NCBI RefSeq assembly: GCF_018991925.1
Contig: NW_024755055.1
Location: 1,312,422 to 1,376,421 of the forward strand
DNA from: Homarus americanus
Lineage: Eukaryota > Arthropoda > Malacostraca > Decapoda > Nephropidae
Direction: 5' to 3'
DNA length: 64,000 bases
In this document: positions 45,827 to 56,575 of the stretch, one piece after another
Position numbering within the stretch: the stretch's first letter is position 1
How the letters are laid out: each line of letters starts with the position of its first letter
Notes under the pieces: generated by a model
What the model was told of the DNA's origin: nothing
Seen by the model: only the letters and a program-made list of their open reading frames with translations
Databases searched by the model: none
Made by a program: the position numbers and the translations under genes

Positions 45827-46160
45827 TTCCCTTAACGCAGGTAAAGCCTTTGACCTGAACTAGAAGGTCAACTAAGAGGTGCATGCAATCGAATTAGGTG
45901 TCAATGGAAAGCTGAATAGCTGCTCTAGCCAGCCATTAGGGTTAAGTAGTGAAAAGCAGCGCGATTGCTGATCTATAAGAGAAAAAGCTTGAGTTTTGAC
46001 GTTTTTTCGCAAAAATTCATTTTTTATATTTGGATTCGCGACCCCTAGAACATGTTGGATTTCATTAATTCTGGCACCAATGAATTTAGGAGTAACGAAA
46101 TAATGGGAAAAAACACCCCCACCCACAATTTTCTAAAATTGGGAAAAATGAGCAACCCTA
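45827..46160 (-). repeat. Right terminal inverted repeat of the hAT element
   Basis: Inverted copy of 42459-42800, ending CAACCCTA directly before the second TTCCTCAC. Confidence 0.92.
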
Positions 46161-46235
46161 TTCCTCACACTACTGTCCATAGAACATACACAAAATACTC
46201 TGTATATTTTTAACTTTTGTCTTGATTTAATATAT

Positions 46236-46647
46236 CAATGGTTCCCAACCTGTAGTTTGTGGGCGCCATGGTGCCCACGGAACCATTTTATGGAGCCCAC
46301 GGGGGTTTATGAGAAAATTTTGATATATTTGGGATTGTTGTTAAAGAGTGAAATTAATGAAAATATGCAATAACTTGATGCAACTGTCGTGTACAGGATG
46401 TGTATATTTACCCCAGACTGGGCCCAGGGAAAGATCAAGCCTTCTTACTGGGGTAAATACACTCTCCTGTCCAAGAGTAAATGTGAAAAGTATGTAACTG
46501 GTAACAGGAGTAAAACTGTAAATAATTCTACAATACAAATGAGATATTTTTTACTTAAATGTAGATCCAAAGTTTTGGCACCCTCCACTATACTGTATTT
46601 GCAATGATAAATGTGGCCCAGAGTTGACAAACGGTTGGGGACCACTG
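46236..46647 (+). mobile_element. Non-autonomous hAT element (MITE), 412 bp
   Basis: Ends are CAATGGTTCCCAACC and the inverse of CAGTGGTCCCCAACC, the classic hAT/Charlie-type tip. Flanks are TAATATAT and TAATCTAT, a 7/8 match to an 8-bp duplication. No transposase is inside. It lies 75 bp beyond the larger hAT element but has different tips, so it belongs to another family. Confidence 0.85.
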
Positions 46648-46929
46648 TAATCTATGTCATCTCTTAACATTTGTCTTGCAGCAGTCAACTCAATATTGCC
46701 ACCATTCTTTGGGGTTTCAATACTCTTTGGTCCTCCCATCATAAAGTTAGTAAGGAATGGACTTACATTATTAGCAGTTGGTTTCAGTAACAAAAGAAAT
46801 AGTGTATTGGAAATATGTAAGATGAAGAAAATAAGATACATTACTGTATTCTGGTCATATTGTACTGTACTGTAATTCAAGGTATGGAAAGGTCGGAGTA
46901 CAGAAAAAAGGCAGAGATTGGTATGAATG

Positions 46930-47065
46930 TATGAAATTAAATGATGGATTTAGGTCATTTATGAGGGAAATATCATAGAAGAGTGTCTTAAAATTGACTA
47001 AACCATCGGAAAAACACATTGCTCAACTCGAGCGCCGTGGTTGGTCTAAACTACAAATTGAACAA
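46930..47065. repeat. Partial copy of the 49.6-kb fold-back element
   Basis: Shares GTGTCTTAAAATTG, AAACCATCGGAAAAACACAT and TTGCTCAACTCGAG with the right half of 49561-49768. It abuts the pogo-like left tip at 47071. Confidence 0.65.
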
Positions 47066-47070
47066 TAATA

Positions 47071-48089
47071 CAGTGACCCCCTCGTTTAACGAACACCTCG
47101 GTTAACGTAATTTCGATTAACGAACTGCCTTCCATAAGGATCTTCAATTCGGTTAACGAAGTTCTTACAAACCGACCTCAACATGTTTTCGCTTGCACTG
47201 ACCGGGCAACCATCTTTAGTATCAGTCTGCCAATACATTAATCGGTTCTAGGGCTTAAATTCCTTACTATTTTAGTAAATATCAAGAAGTTTATACGCTT
47301 CAATAATTGTAAAAGTTTAATATTCAATTTTTTAGTCATTTTAACAATTATTGAACATAACTGAAGGTAAAGTGACTAGTTTAATGCGCGGCATCCAGCC
47401 TCTTAACACAGCAAACAGGAGTTAGTCTCTCTCTGTTTTCACTGGAGGTAACATCTTGCTTGAGACTCTCTTCAACTAAACGCTTTTTTTCTGTGTTTCC
47501 AAGCAAATTATTGGTCATTTTGAAAATATATAATGCAGTGCAGTGTTGATTTAAAGAAAATAATCTTGAATTACACCAAGAGAGCTAAAATTTTATGGGT
47601 GAAATGGCGCCATGGGGTGACTTCTCTTCCACCCCAATGCACGCGTTAAAAAACTGTTACACCACACGTATATTTTACCTAAACTGTGCCTGAATGAATA
47701 TATTCTCGGAAATAAATAGTAGTTCTGCTGAAACGTGGTGTATTTCAATGTAAAATAGGATAAAATACATGACAAAAACAGAAGACTTTACCTAAGCTTT
47801 CGATGTTCTTGAGATGTTATTCGTTTTTTTACTAGTTTTCGGTTAAAATACTGTTATATTACAATGATATTCTATTCATACTGTGCTTGATATGATACAT
47901 TCACGGAAATGTAATATTTTTGCTGAAATTACGTACGTATTACAGTGGAAAGTGGGATAAAATCGTGACGAAAACAATGAATTTGAAATATAATGCGATA
48001 TTAGCCCCCTAAATCGGTTAATTCGGACAATCGGCTAAAACGGACACCCTCCCCCCCCCCTATTAGTCCGAATTAACGAGGGTCGACTG
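47071..48089. mobile_element. pogo/Tigger-like terminal sequences bounding a 1.0-kb segment
   Basis: Left tip TA-CAGTGACCCCCTCGTTTAAC. Right tip, read inverted, TA-CAGTCGACCCTCGTTAATTC. Both have the CAGT..ACCC..CGTTAA pattern and TA flanks of Tc1/mariner-pogo elements. The two ends are only moderately alike, so this may be one old element or two overlapping ones. No transposase is recognised inside. Confidence 0.55.
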
Positions 48090-48098
48090 TATTATCAG

Positions 48099-49050
48099 AG
48101 ATACCCCACGGAAGGCATGCGGGCCCGCCTGAAGTTGTACACTCCTCCATACAAATGTTTGCGGATGACGCCAAGTTATTTCGGGAAATAAAGAACCAAG
48201 CGGACTGCAAAGAACTGCAGAAGGATCTTTGTGAGCTCCAAGAATGGTCAAAGAAATGGCTGCGGAGATTCAATGTCACGAAGTGTAAGAGGATGCACCT
48301 GGGGCGTACCAACGGTAAGGAGGCATATCATATGTCCCAACAGGATGAAGAAACTGCACTATTCGAGACTGAATGTGAGAAGGACCAATGTGTGTATGTT
48401 GACAATGAGCTGAAGTTCTCAGGCCATTGTGAGAAGAAGGTAAATCAGGCAAATAAATTATTAGGTCGTTCGGATATCATAATGATTTAAGAGTGAAGTG
48501 CTTCCCCATCTGGAGTACTGTCACCCCGTCTGGTCCTTGTGATATGTTAGGGACTGTCAATTGGTTGAAAATGTTCAAAGGAGGGCCACCAGACTGGTGC
48601 CTGCACTTCGGCACCTCAGCTACCCTGAGAGATTGGAGCGCCTGAACTTGCCTAGCTTATATTACAGACGGGCAAGGGGCGACCGAACTGAGGTGTATAA
48701 GCATCTAAAGGGGCACTACTCAGTCGAGTGTCCTTACCTGAAGCTGGCGGACGCTCGCCCCACAAGGGGTCACAGCTCAAGATTGAAGAAGCCTCAGGTC
48801 CAGAAAACTGTGAGGGCAAACTTTATCGGAGTGAGAGTTGTGAACTCTTGGAACAACCTGCCAGTGTTGTGACGGCACCGAGTGTGAGCTCTTACAGGAC
48901 CAGACTTGACCAACACTGGAGCAGGTTCAGGTACATTCAGGAGCCAGTTCATGTCCAGTACTTGCCAACAGAGCATAGCAGAGACGTGACCGATTGTCCA
49001 AGCGGCTAACAAGCCGATCAGTGGAGAAGAGAATAAAGGTAAAAGTAATA
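48099..49050 (+). mobile_element. 5'-truncated LINE (CR1/Jockey-like reverse transcriptase fragment)
   Basis: Frames contain MFADDAKLFREI (RT active-site FADD box), then YPERLERLNLPSLYYRRARG, RPTRGHSSRLKKP and VVNSWNNLP, the C-terminal RT block of CR1/Jockey-type non-LTR elements. At least two frame changes are seen (after 48490 and near 48870). It ends in an A/T-rich tail with AATAAAGGTAAAAG. The upstream G-I-P-H-G motif is followed almost at once by PPEVVHSSIQM, so the usual RT segment between them is missing. Confidence 0.85.
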
Positions 49051-49560
49051 CAGTACTGTAGCCTAGTGTGCGTGCCACTCTCCCGTACCTCCTGGGTTTG
49101 AGCCCGATGTCGAGGATAAATAAAGAAAGGTGTTCCTGAATGCATTAGCGTTTTTATCACAGCTGTCTATATATTTATATATGACAGTGTGACTAGGTTA
49201 AATAAATTCTAGATTATTATAAATAGTCTAGCATAATATATAGGCCATTAAATCACGTTTTTAGCCTTATTAATAGAGGGTAAAATATGCTAAAGGTAAA
49301 GGAACTGTGCATGCTCAGAAACCAGAATATTAGTAAACAAACAAATTTACCTGGTAGCGAAGCTGTCACTTTTACCAGTTATAATTTATACACGACTACA
49401 GTACCACGTTACCTGTGTATGGGAAACAGCAGATGCAGGTATGTACTTATTTTAATTCTAGAAACTAATTTTCAATTTAATAAAGCAGCAAAGGCAAATA
49501 TACGGCTGGTGACCGTCAGTGGTTCAGTAATTATGAGAATTTTTTTAAGAGAATTTTGGC

Positions 49561-49768
49561 AAAACTGCAGTTTTGGACAATACCCCTAGTAGTTGAGCAA
49601 TGTGTTTTTCCTATTGTTTAGACAATTTAAGACACTTCTATGATGATTCCGGTATATTTAAGTAATTTGTGAGGGACACGTTATAAAAGAAGTGTCTTAA
49701 AATTGTCTAAACACTCGGAAAAGCACATTGCTCAACTCGAGATCCATATTGTCTGAAACTGCAGTTAT
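49561..49768. mobile_element. Fold-back element of about 200 bp
   Basis: Arms AACTGCAGTTTTGGACAATA ... GTTGAGCAATGTGTTTTTCC ... TTTAGACAATTTAAGACACT pair with the inverted sequence at the other end over some 85 bp each. The centre is AT-rich. A partial copy is at 46930-47065. Confidence 0.7.
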
Positions 49769-50189
49769 ATCACAGTTTTGTACACTGATTATGCTTTTCC
49801 TAAAGTCACTTTTCACTATGTACCTGTCTTTGTTTGGGATAAAAAAAAATTTCCAATGTTATTTGATGAGTTTCGGATGAATTTGATATTCATTTCAGCC
49901 GGAAATCAATAGTTTTTTAGGCCCCCCCCACCCTACCCACCAATCTTAACGAAATATCACATAATAAAAAACAACCACTATTTTTCTGATTAAACTCTGC
50001 AATTAACGTAAAATAATCTCTGTCACAATGTCGGCACAGCTCTTTCCACCTGTTCAGCCTTATCTGGTTATTCTGGTACTGAAAAATCAAATCTCTGCTC
50101 CCGACGCACCCACGCATTGTTCATTGGCTAAGACAAAAAAACTCTTGCCCAATTATAAGTCCCCTATTGCTATAGCTAATAAGAAACTC

Positions 50190-50621
50190 CCCCAGAGAGA
50201 TTTGAGCACCTGCAATGGCCTAGCTTATACTACAGATGGGCAACCTAACTAAGGTGTATAAATATCTCAAGGGGCACTAATTAGTTGAGTGTCCATACTT
50301 GAAGCTGGCAGACGCTCACCCCACAAGGGGTTACAGCTCAAGGTTGAAGAAGCCGTAAGTCCAGAAAATTGTAAAGGAGAACCTTTTCAGAGTGAAATTT
50401 TGGAACTCTTGGAACATCTGCCAAAGAGTGTTGTGACGGTAATGAGTGTGAGCTCTTTCAAGACAAGACTTGACCAACACTGGAGCAGGTTCAGATATAT
50501 TCAGGAGCCAGTTCATGCCCAGTACTAGCCAACAGTGCGTAACAGACACATGACCGACAACCACCTAAGCGACTAACGAGCTGATCAGTGGCGAAGAGAA
50601 TAAAGGTAAAAAAAAAAAAGT
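50190..50621 (+). mobile_element. Second, shorter copy of the same LINE 3' end
   Basis: Aligns with 48617-49045 of the copy above (same order of LPSLYYR, CPYLKLADA, TRGHS-like and LDQHWSRFRYIQEPVH segments) and ends with the same AATAAAGGTAAAA tail. It is more degenerate, with frame changes and stops. Confidence 0.85.
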
Positions 50622-51210
50622 CATGTATTGTCAGCTTGTGTTAGGAGATTATGAAGATGAAAATAATTGGGTATTTCTGAGAACAGCACTACCACCAGAA
50701 GTTGTTCGATTTCATTCATTTTTCCACATATGTTATTATTATAGTAAGTTTTTTAAAAGAGGCTACATTTACTAGAACCTAATAGAACCTGACCTAACCA
50801 ACCAAAGAAACCTACCAAACCCTACCCAATTTCCTGGCTGGGGAGGCTCTGTTCCCCGAACTTTTTGCCAAATTAAGCAGAAAGTACTTACTTTGATATC
50901 TGGTACCAATAAAAGCAACTTTCTTAAAGTGTCTTGGTGTCTTAAACTGCAATTTAATCAGTCAATTGAAAGCACATATCCACACACATTTATGTTAACT
51001 TAGGTTATACAGTAGTTACAGGACTGTCACTCGGTGCTAATACGGGAGCAAATACCCTTTTAACCCCTGAAATTTTCTTCCATAGTAATTGATAATGTGC
51101 TTGAGCAATTGCTTTGTGTTTGTAATTATACATTTTCAACTGCAGTTGTGACAGAATTTAAAGATCAATTATACAGAGTACTCTCCTCATATCTGTGGGT
51201 TGGCGACTAC

Positions 51211-51263
51211 AGCCCAAGAACATTTAGAGTGGAGGACTCCTCCACTCTAAATGTTCTTGGGCT
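51211..51263. repeat. 53-bp perfect palindrome
   Basis: Two 26-base arms (51211-51236 and 51238-51263, beginning AGCCCAAGAACATTTAGAGT) are exact reverse complements around a single C at 51237. Flanks do not continue the symmetry. Confidence 0.97.
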
Positions 51264-51289
51264 ATTTTTACCAATCCTCTGAGGTTATT

Positions 51290-51610
51290 TATCTCTCTGG
51301 TAACCCAGTTATTAATTTATTTCATCCATCCCAGTCTCTACCTTCCCCTGTCCCCGTTGGCTCTCTAGCCTCAATTTTGCCCATGAATATTTGTTATTAT
51401 TCCCTCATCCCTAATTATATGACCAAGTGTCTCATTTTTTTTCTGTACATTTCAAGTATTTCTCTTGAAGTTCTTGCTAATCTTAGGACCTCTTCCTTTC
51501 TTTTTCTCTCAGTGTAGCCTTTTCTTAGCATTCTTCTATAACACTACTTTTAAAAGGCCTCCGACTTCTTTCTGGTTTCTGCTGAAAGTGTCCACAGGTT
51601 AGGATGTTAG
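51290..51610 (-). mobile_element. Degenerate LINE C-terminal remnant
   Basis: The reverse complement reads RRMLRKGYTERKRKEEVLRL, then MRHLVI and GKIEAREPTGTG with several stops. This pattern (RMLr..WTErkTNEEVL..., RqLrf.GHv, GKiEGrR.rGR) is the C-terminal signature of RTE- or Jockey-like elements. Different family from the two LINE copies nearby. Confidence 0.6.
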
Positions 51611-52233
51611 ATAAGTTTAGGTCTGGTTCTAATAGGTTCTGTATATTCTTGCTTCCATTTTCGTTTTCAGTGTCATGCAAATAGTATCTCCAGGAATTTT
51701 GGTTCAGATCTATAAGTTACTTCTGGTGGTAACTGTCTCCTCCACCTTTACCAAGAATATTTGAAAGTGTTTCATCTTAATTACCGGGGTAGTTATAATA
51801 CTCGTACAGTATTACTTTTTTTTTTAAAGAAAAGAGAAAAAGGATTGCCGTCAAGAATGATATGAATCTGTGATAGTCATCTCAAAGTTTAATGTTTAAT
51901 TTTTTCTCTTCACTATCAGCACAGGAGGTGTGGGTGGTGTTGAATCATGTTAAATCATTGTATGTATTTCAATGGGAAATTTAAGGCACAGTATGGGACT
52001 GCAGCCCTAAAATATACACCCCAAATTCCTGGACCCTTAACAGCACATTACAGATCTGTGGCTAACTTTGCTGTGCAAAGAATATTTTGGTCTTTAAATT
52101 TTAAACCTACCTCATAAAACTTTTAACATGTATACAAATTAAAAGGAGAACACAGTACAGTATAAGACTGAAAGGTCCCCCACCCCCACCAAGTTTACTG
52201 CACCTTGTACTAGTGGGATCACCTGATGATTAT

Positions 52234-52348
52234 CCACCCAAGTTTATTTCACTAAAGATTAATCACCCAAATGCTATCCTAACCTAACCTCATCCCCACA
52301 AATAGCATTAAGGTGGTTAATCTTTAGGTGTAATAACTTGGGGTGGAG
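52234..52348. mobile_element. Short inverted-repeat element (about 115 bp)
   Basis: About 42-bp arms: CACCCAAGTTTATTTC, TAAAGATTAATCACC and AATGCTATC, with inverted counterparts ending AACTTGGGGTGG. CCTAACCTAACCTCATCCCC forms the loop. Confidence 0.6.
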
Positions 52349-52383
52349 ATTCTTCTTGGGATCTGAGCAAACCAATACCAGTA

Positions 52384-52615
52384 CAGTGAACCCTCACTTT
52401 AGGCGGTTAATTTAACCCACGGCGGCCCGCGTAAAGTGAGAAACGCTTAAAGTGAACAACATAATATATGGGATTAATTGAAATAGAGACCGGGCCGACC
52501 CCCAAACTCCACTTTTTCCCGACACAATACGTATGTTTTACTAAAAATAACATCTGAACTTTATGATGGTATTCACCCACGCATAATATAGAAGGGAACA
52601 GTCAATAAGAGAAGA
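52384..52615 (+). mobile_element. pogo/Tigger-like left end cut off by the assembly gap
   Basis: TA-CAGTGAACCCTCACTTTAG at 52382 is a typical pogo-type tip, and the sequence runs straight into the N block. No coding evidence is visible in what remains. Confidence 0.45.
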
Positions 52616-52715
52616 NNNNNNNNNNNNNNNNNNNNNNNNNNNNNNNNNNNNNNNNNNNNNNNNNNNNNNNNNNNNNNNNNNNNNNNNNNNNNNNNNNNNN
52701 NNNNNNNNNNNNNNN
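52616..52715. other. Assembly gap, 100 N
   Basis: Exactly 100 N, the usual placeholder for a gap of unknown size. Sequence character changes from transposon-rich and microsatellite-poor on the left to microsatellite-rich on the right. Confidence 0.99.
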
Positions 52716-52976
52716 CTCACCCAGTGGGTCTTCCAGTTATAAGTTTTCAGGTCCTTGGGAGTTTGCAAATCCACGCTTTAGGGGTTAGCCATGAGCTGAT
52801 TGGTCCATTAGGGATGATAGTTGATGGTAGGGGAGATACTGTTAAGTGTATAATGACTTAGGTTAGGTTATTATGGTATATGCAGAAGAGAAGGACCAAT
52901 CAACACTCACTATGCCCTCAAACGCGTGGGTTTTACTTGCAGCGGGTCAGGGTTACCAGGAGAGAGGAGAGAAGAG

Positions 52977-53020
<44 letters not shown>

Positions 53021-53296
53021 AGAGAGGACTAATTAGGTCAGCAGTGAGTGACCCTCGGGAGTACCTTCCTGACCTGCCTGCTGGAGTTCACCCTCTGGGG
53101 ACACGAGGGATGGAGGCAGGTGGGGGGGGTGGGAGGGTGTGGAGGTGTGTGGAGGGTGGGGGGTGGAGGTGCAGGGAGGGCGTGGTGGGCAGGGAGTGGA
53201 GAGAGGAGGAAGAGACCAGACGAGGGGAGACAGACACCATCACCTGGAGGGGAAGAGGCGAGGGCTGGGTGAGAGGCATGAGTGTTGTCTCATGCT

Positions 53297-53331
<35 letters not shown>

Positions 53332-53642
53332 AAAGGAAGGAGAATTAAAACTAGGAATAAAGACGATGGAGAGAGAGTGGAGAGAGGATTAGAGAGAGAG
53401 AGACAGAGAGAGAGAGAGAGAAAGCAGAGGGTGAATAAAATTACGAAAGGAAGTAAAAAGGAGGGAAAACAAGATTGGCTTAAATGAAAGTGATTAGGGA
53501 GAGGGGAGAGAAGGAGGGAGAAGAGGGAGAGAAAGAAGAGGGAAGGAAGAACAGAGGATGAGACAAAGGTATTGACAAAAAAAAATGAGGGGAAAAAGAA
53601 ATTGATTGAAAGAGGAAAGTTGAGAGACGGACGGACGGACGC

Positions 53643-53713
<71 letters not shown>

Positions 53714-53845
53714 TAGATAGATAGATAGATAGATAAGGAAAGAGAAAACGAGAGAGAGAGAGTGACCTAGAAGTGAGAGGGAAGGGGGGGTGGGGGAGGG
53801 AGGTAAAGGAGAGGGGGGTCATAGTTCAAGGTCAAAGGTCATTGG
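52716..53845 (+). repeat. Polypurine tract with (GA)n, (CAGA)n and (GATA)n
   Basis: After 250 bp of unique sequence: GA at 52978-53025 and 53298-53328, CAGA at 53640-53712, GATA at 53713-53735, purine-rich between. No gene. Confidence 0.9.
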
Positions 53846-53899
53846 CAATTTGAGTGACTCTTTGTACTCTGATGAAGTGATAAGATAATTATGTGGACC

Positions 53900-54330
53900 T
53901 TCTCTTCCTTCTCTCTTCTCTTTTACACCCTATGAATAATCAAACACACACTTACCTCTGATTCTTTTTCCCTTTCCATCACCCCTTTCCTCACTTCCCT
54001 TCCCTCTCTTCCTTCCATTCCTTCCCATCCTCCTGCACTTCTTCCTCCTCTCCCTGTCTCTATTCTCTCCCTCTCTTAATTCCCTTCACACAGCCCAAAA
54101 TTTAACCCTTTATTTCTCTCATGTCCCATCCTCCCTCCCTCCTCCTCATCCTCCCTCCCTACCTCCTCTCTCCCCTCCTCTCCTCCTCCTCCCTCCTCCT
54201 CTCCCCTCACTCCCTCCTCTCATCTCACCTTCCCTACCTTCCTCATCTCCTCTCCCCACCCTCCCTTCTCATCTCCTCCTCACCTTCCTTCATCTCCCTC
54301 TCTCCTCCTCTCCCTCCATGGCAACTGATC
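53900..54330 (+). repeat. Polypyrimidine tract
   Basis: CTCCTC and TTCC words. Apparent Ser/Pro/Leu ORF is low complexity. Confidence 0.85.
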
Positions 54331-54451
54331 AAATAAATGGAATGAGAGTGAAAGAAAGAAAGAAAGAACCCTGAAGACAATAGAAGGAAGAAAGAAGGGG
54401 AAGAATGAAGACAAAGGCACAATCATTCAGGCAGTATTTGTCAACAATGGG

Positions 54452-54454
54452 GGG

Positions 54455-54539
<85 letters not shown>
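54452..54539 (+). repeat. (GA)n microsatellite
   Basis: About 88 bp with one AAG break near 54471. Confidence 0.97.
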
Positions 54540-54541
<2 letters not shown>

Positions 54542-54824
54542 AACCAACAGGCCGTTAACGACAACAGTACAATATATATTCTTTTAATACAACGGCAAAA
54601 ATAATGGCTGAAAATCTATTACGAACGAAAACAGATGATTGAAACAACAGGACAACAGGTGATTAGAGCAACAGGATAACAGATTAGAACAACAGGAGAA
54701 AACAGGAGACGGACAAAAGCACCAAGACTCATCCGTTAGTACCGTTAAGTTCACTACATGGACACCGTTAACAGGAAGAAACGGTATGTAGTAAGTTCCC
54801 TACGCTCCTCTGCTGAGATGAAGG

Positions 54825-55165
54825 TGGGAAGGGGTGGTGATGGGAGGGGGTGAGGAAGGGGTGGTGTGATGAGGGGGGTGAGAAGGGGTGGTGATGGGAG
54901 GGGGGTGAGAAGGGGTGGTGATGGGAGGGGGATGAGAAGGGGTGGTGTGATGGGAGGGGTGAGAAGGGTGGTGTGATGGAGGGGGGTGAGAAGGGGTGGT
55001 GTGATGGGAGGGGGGTGAGAAGGGTGGTGTGATGGGAGGGGGTGAGAAGGGGTGGTGATGGAGGGGGGTGAGAAGGGGGTGTGTGATGGGAGGGGGGTGA
55101 GAAGGGGGTGGTGTGATGGGAGGGGGTGATGGGAGGGGGTAATGAAGGGGTGATAATGGGAAGGG
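54825..55165 (+). repeat. 27-bp G-rich minisatellite
   Basis: GGGGGTGAGAAGGGGTGGTG ATGGGAG units, about 12, with 1-3 bp indels. (GA)n at 55230-55275. Confidence 0.93.
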
Positions 55166-55235
55166 GTGATAATGGGAGGGAAGTAGGCAACGATAAAAGG
55201 AATAACAAACGAAGAGAAGAAGATGGAAGGAGAAG

Positions 55236-55278
<43 letters not shown>

Positions 55279-55599
55279 CGAAGGAAGGGAAGAGGGGAGA
55301 TATGGTAAATAAGGGAGAGATAAAGGAGGGGAGAATGGAGAACAGGAGAAGGAAGGAATGATAAACGAAGGAGGAAAACAATAAAGAATAAGACGAACAA
55401 ACAGGAGAGATTGGATAAGTAAAAAGAAACAAGGAAATAAACAATAACACACAAAAACAAACACCTATCAAAACACACAAACACACAACAAACAAACACA
55501 CACAACAAACACACCGACAAACACAGGGGCCCACATCAGCCTCCATCACGCCCTTAAGGACCACAAACCGTTGGATGTTTATGAATGTCTCACCAAGGT

Positions 55600-56575
55600 C
55601 ACCCACGCCCACAGCTCCAGGGCGTGCGGGCGTGCTTTGTTACACCCCTCCACACGCCCACAGCTCAAGGGAATGTGGGCGTGCTTGTTATACCCCTCCA
55701 CACGCCCACAGCTCAAGGGAATGTGGGCGTGCTTGTTACACCCCTCCACACGCCCACAGCTCAAGGGAATGTGGGCGTGCTTGTTACACCCCTCCACACG
55801 CCCACAGCTCAAGGGAATGTGGGCGTGCTTGTTACACTCTCCACACGCCCACAGCTCAAGGGAATGTGGGCGTGCTTGTTACACCCTCCACACGCCCACA
55901 GCTCAAGGGAATGTGGGCGTGCTTGTTACACCTCCCACACGCCTACAGCTCAGGAATGTGGGCGTGCTTGTTACACCTCCACACGCCCACAGCTCAGTGG
56001 GCGTGCTTACACCCCTCCGCACGCCCACAGCTCAAGGGAATGTGGGCGTGCTTGTTACACCTCCACACGCCCACAGCTCAAGGGAATGTGGGCGTGCTTG
56101 TTACACCCTCCACACGCCCACAGCTCAAGGGAATGTGGGCGTGCTTGTACACCCTCCGCACGCCCACAGCTCAAGGGAATGTGGGCGCTTGTTACACTTC
56201 CACACGCCCACAGCTCAAGGGAATGTGGGCGTGCTTGTTACACCCTCCGCACGCCCACAGCTCAAGGGAATGTGGGCGTGCGTGTTACACCTCCACACGC
56301 CCACAGCTCAAGGGAATGGGCGTGCTTGTTACACCCTCCACACGCCCACAGCTCAGAATGTGGGCGTGCTTGTTACACCCTCCGCACGCCCACAGCTCAG
56401 GAATGTGGGCGTGCTTTCCCTCCACGCCCACAGCAGGGAATGTGGGCGTGCTTGTTACACCCCTCCACACGCCCACAGCTCAAGGGAATGTGGGCGTGCT
56501 TGTTACACCCCTCCACACGCCCACAGCTCAAGGGAATGTGGGCGTGCTTGTTACACCCTCCACACGCCCACTGCT
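55600..56575 (+). repeat. 48-bp GC-rich minisatellite, about 20 copies
   Basis: Unit CACGCCCACAGCTCAAGGGA ATGTGGGCGTGCTTGTTACA CCCCTCCA. CACGCCCAC and GTGGGCGTG within each unit can form a 9-bp stem. Indels accumulate after 55840. Because 48 is a multiple of 3, all three forward frames stay open for over 330 codons. Confidence 0.96.

Larger units (their letters stand above)
42459..46160 (+). mobile_element. hAT-superfamily DNA transposon with about 330-bp terminal inverted repeats
   Basis: The element runs from TAGGGTTGCTCATTTTT to its inverted copy and is flanked by an identical 8-bp duplication TTCCTCAC (42451-42458 and 46161-46168). Eight-bp duplications and a T/CAGGG end are hAT hallmarks. 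The inverted repeats (about 42459-42800 and 45827-46160) match almost base for base apart from a short patch near the tips and a small indel inside, far longer than the 10-30 bp usual for hAT. The interior encodes a spliced transposase on the plus strand. The near-identity of the two ends argues for a fairly recent insertion, or for selection or conversion between ends. Confidence 0.93.

Noticed and set aside
46653..46990. Possible coding remnant downstream of the small hAT element
   Set aside because: A few LINE-like words in short frames, but not enough to assign a family.
49060..49130. tRNA-like B box (GGGTTTGAGCCC) after the LINE
   Set aside because: No matching A box, acceptor stem or anticodon arm could be built; too weak for a tRNA or SINE call.
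53088..53822. Minus-strand 244-codon ORF
   Set aside because: Ser/Leu/Cys-Val low complexity from GA, CAGA and GATA repeats.
54754..55612. Minus-strand ORFs of 236-270 codons rich in Pro, His, Ser and Leu
   Set aside because: Arise from the 27-bp G-rich minisatellite and a GA run.
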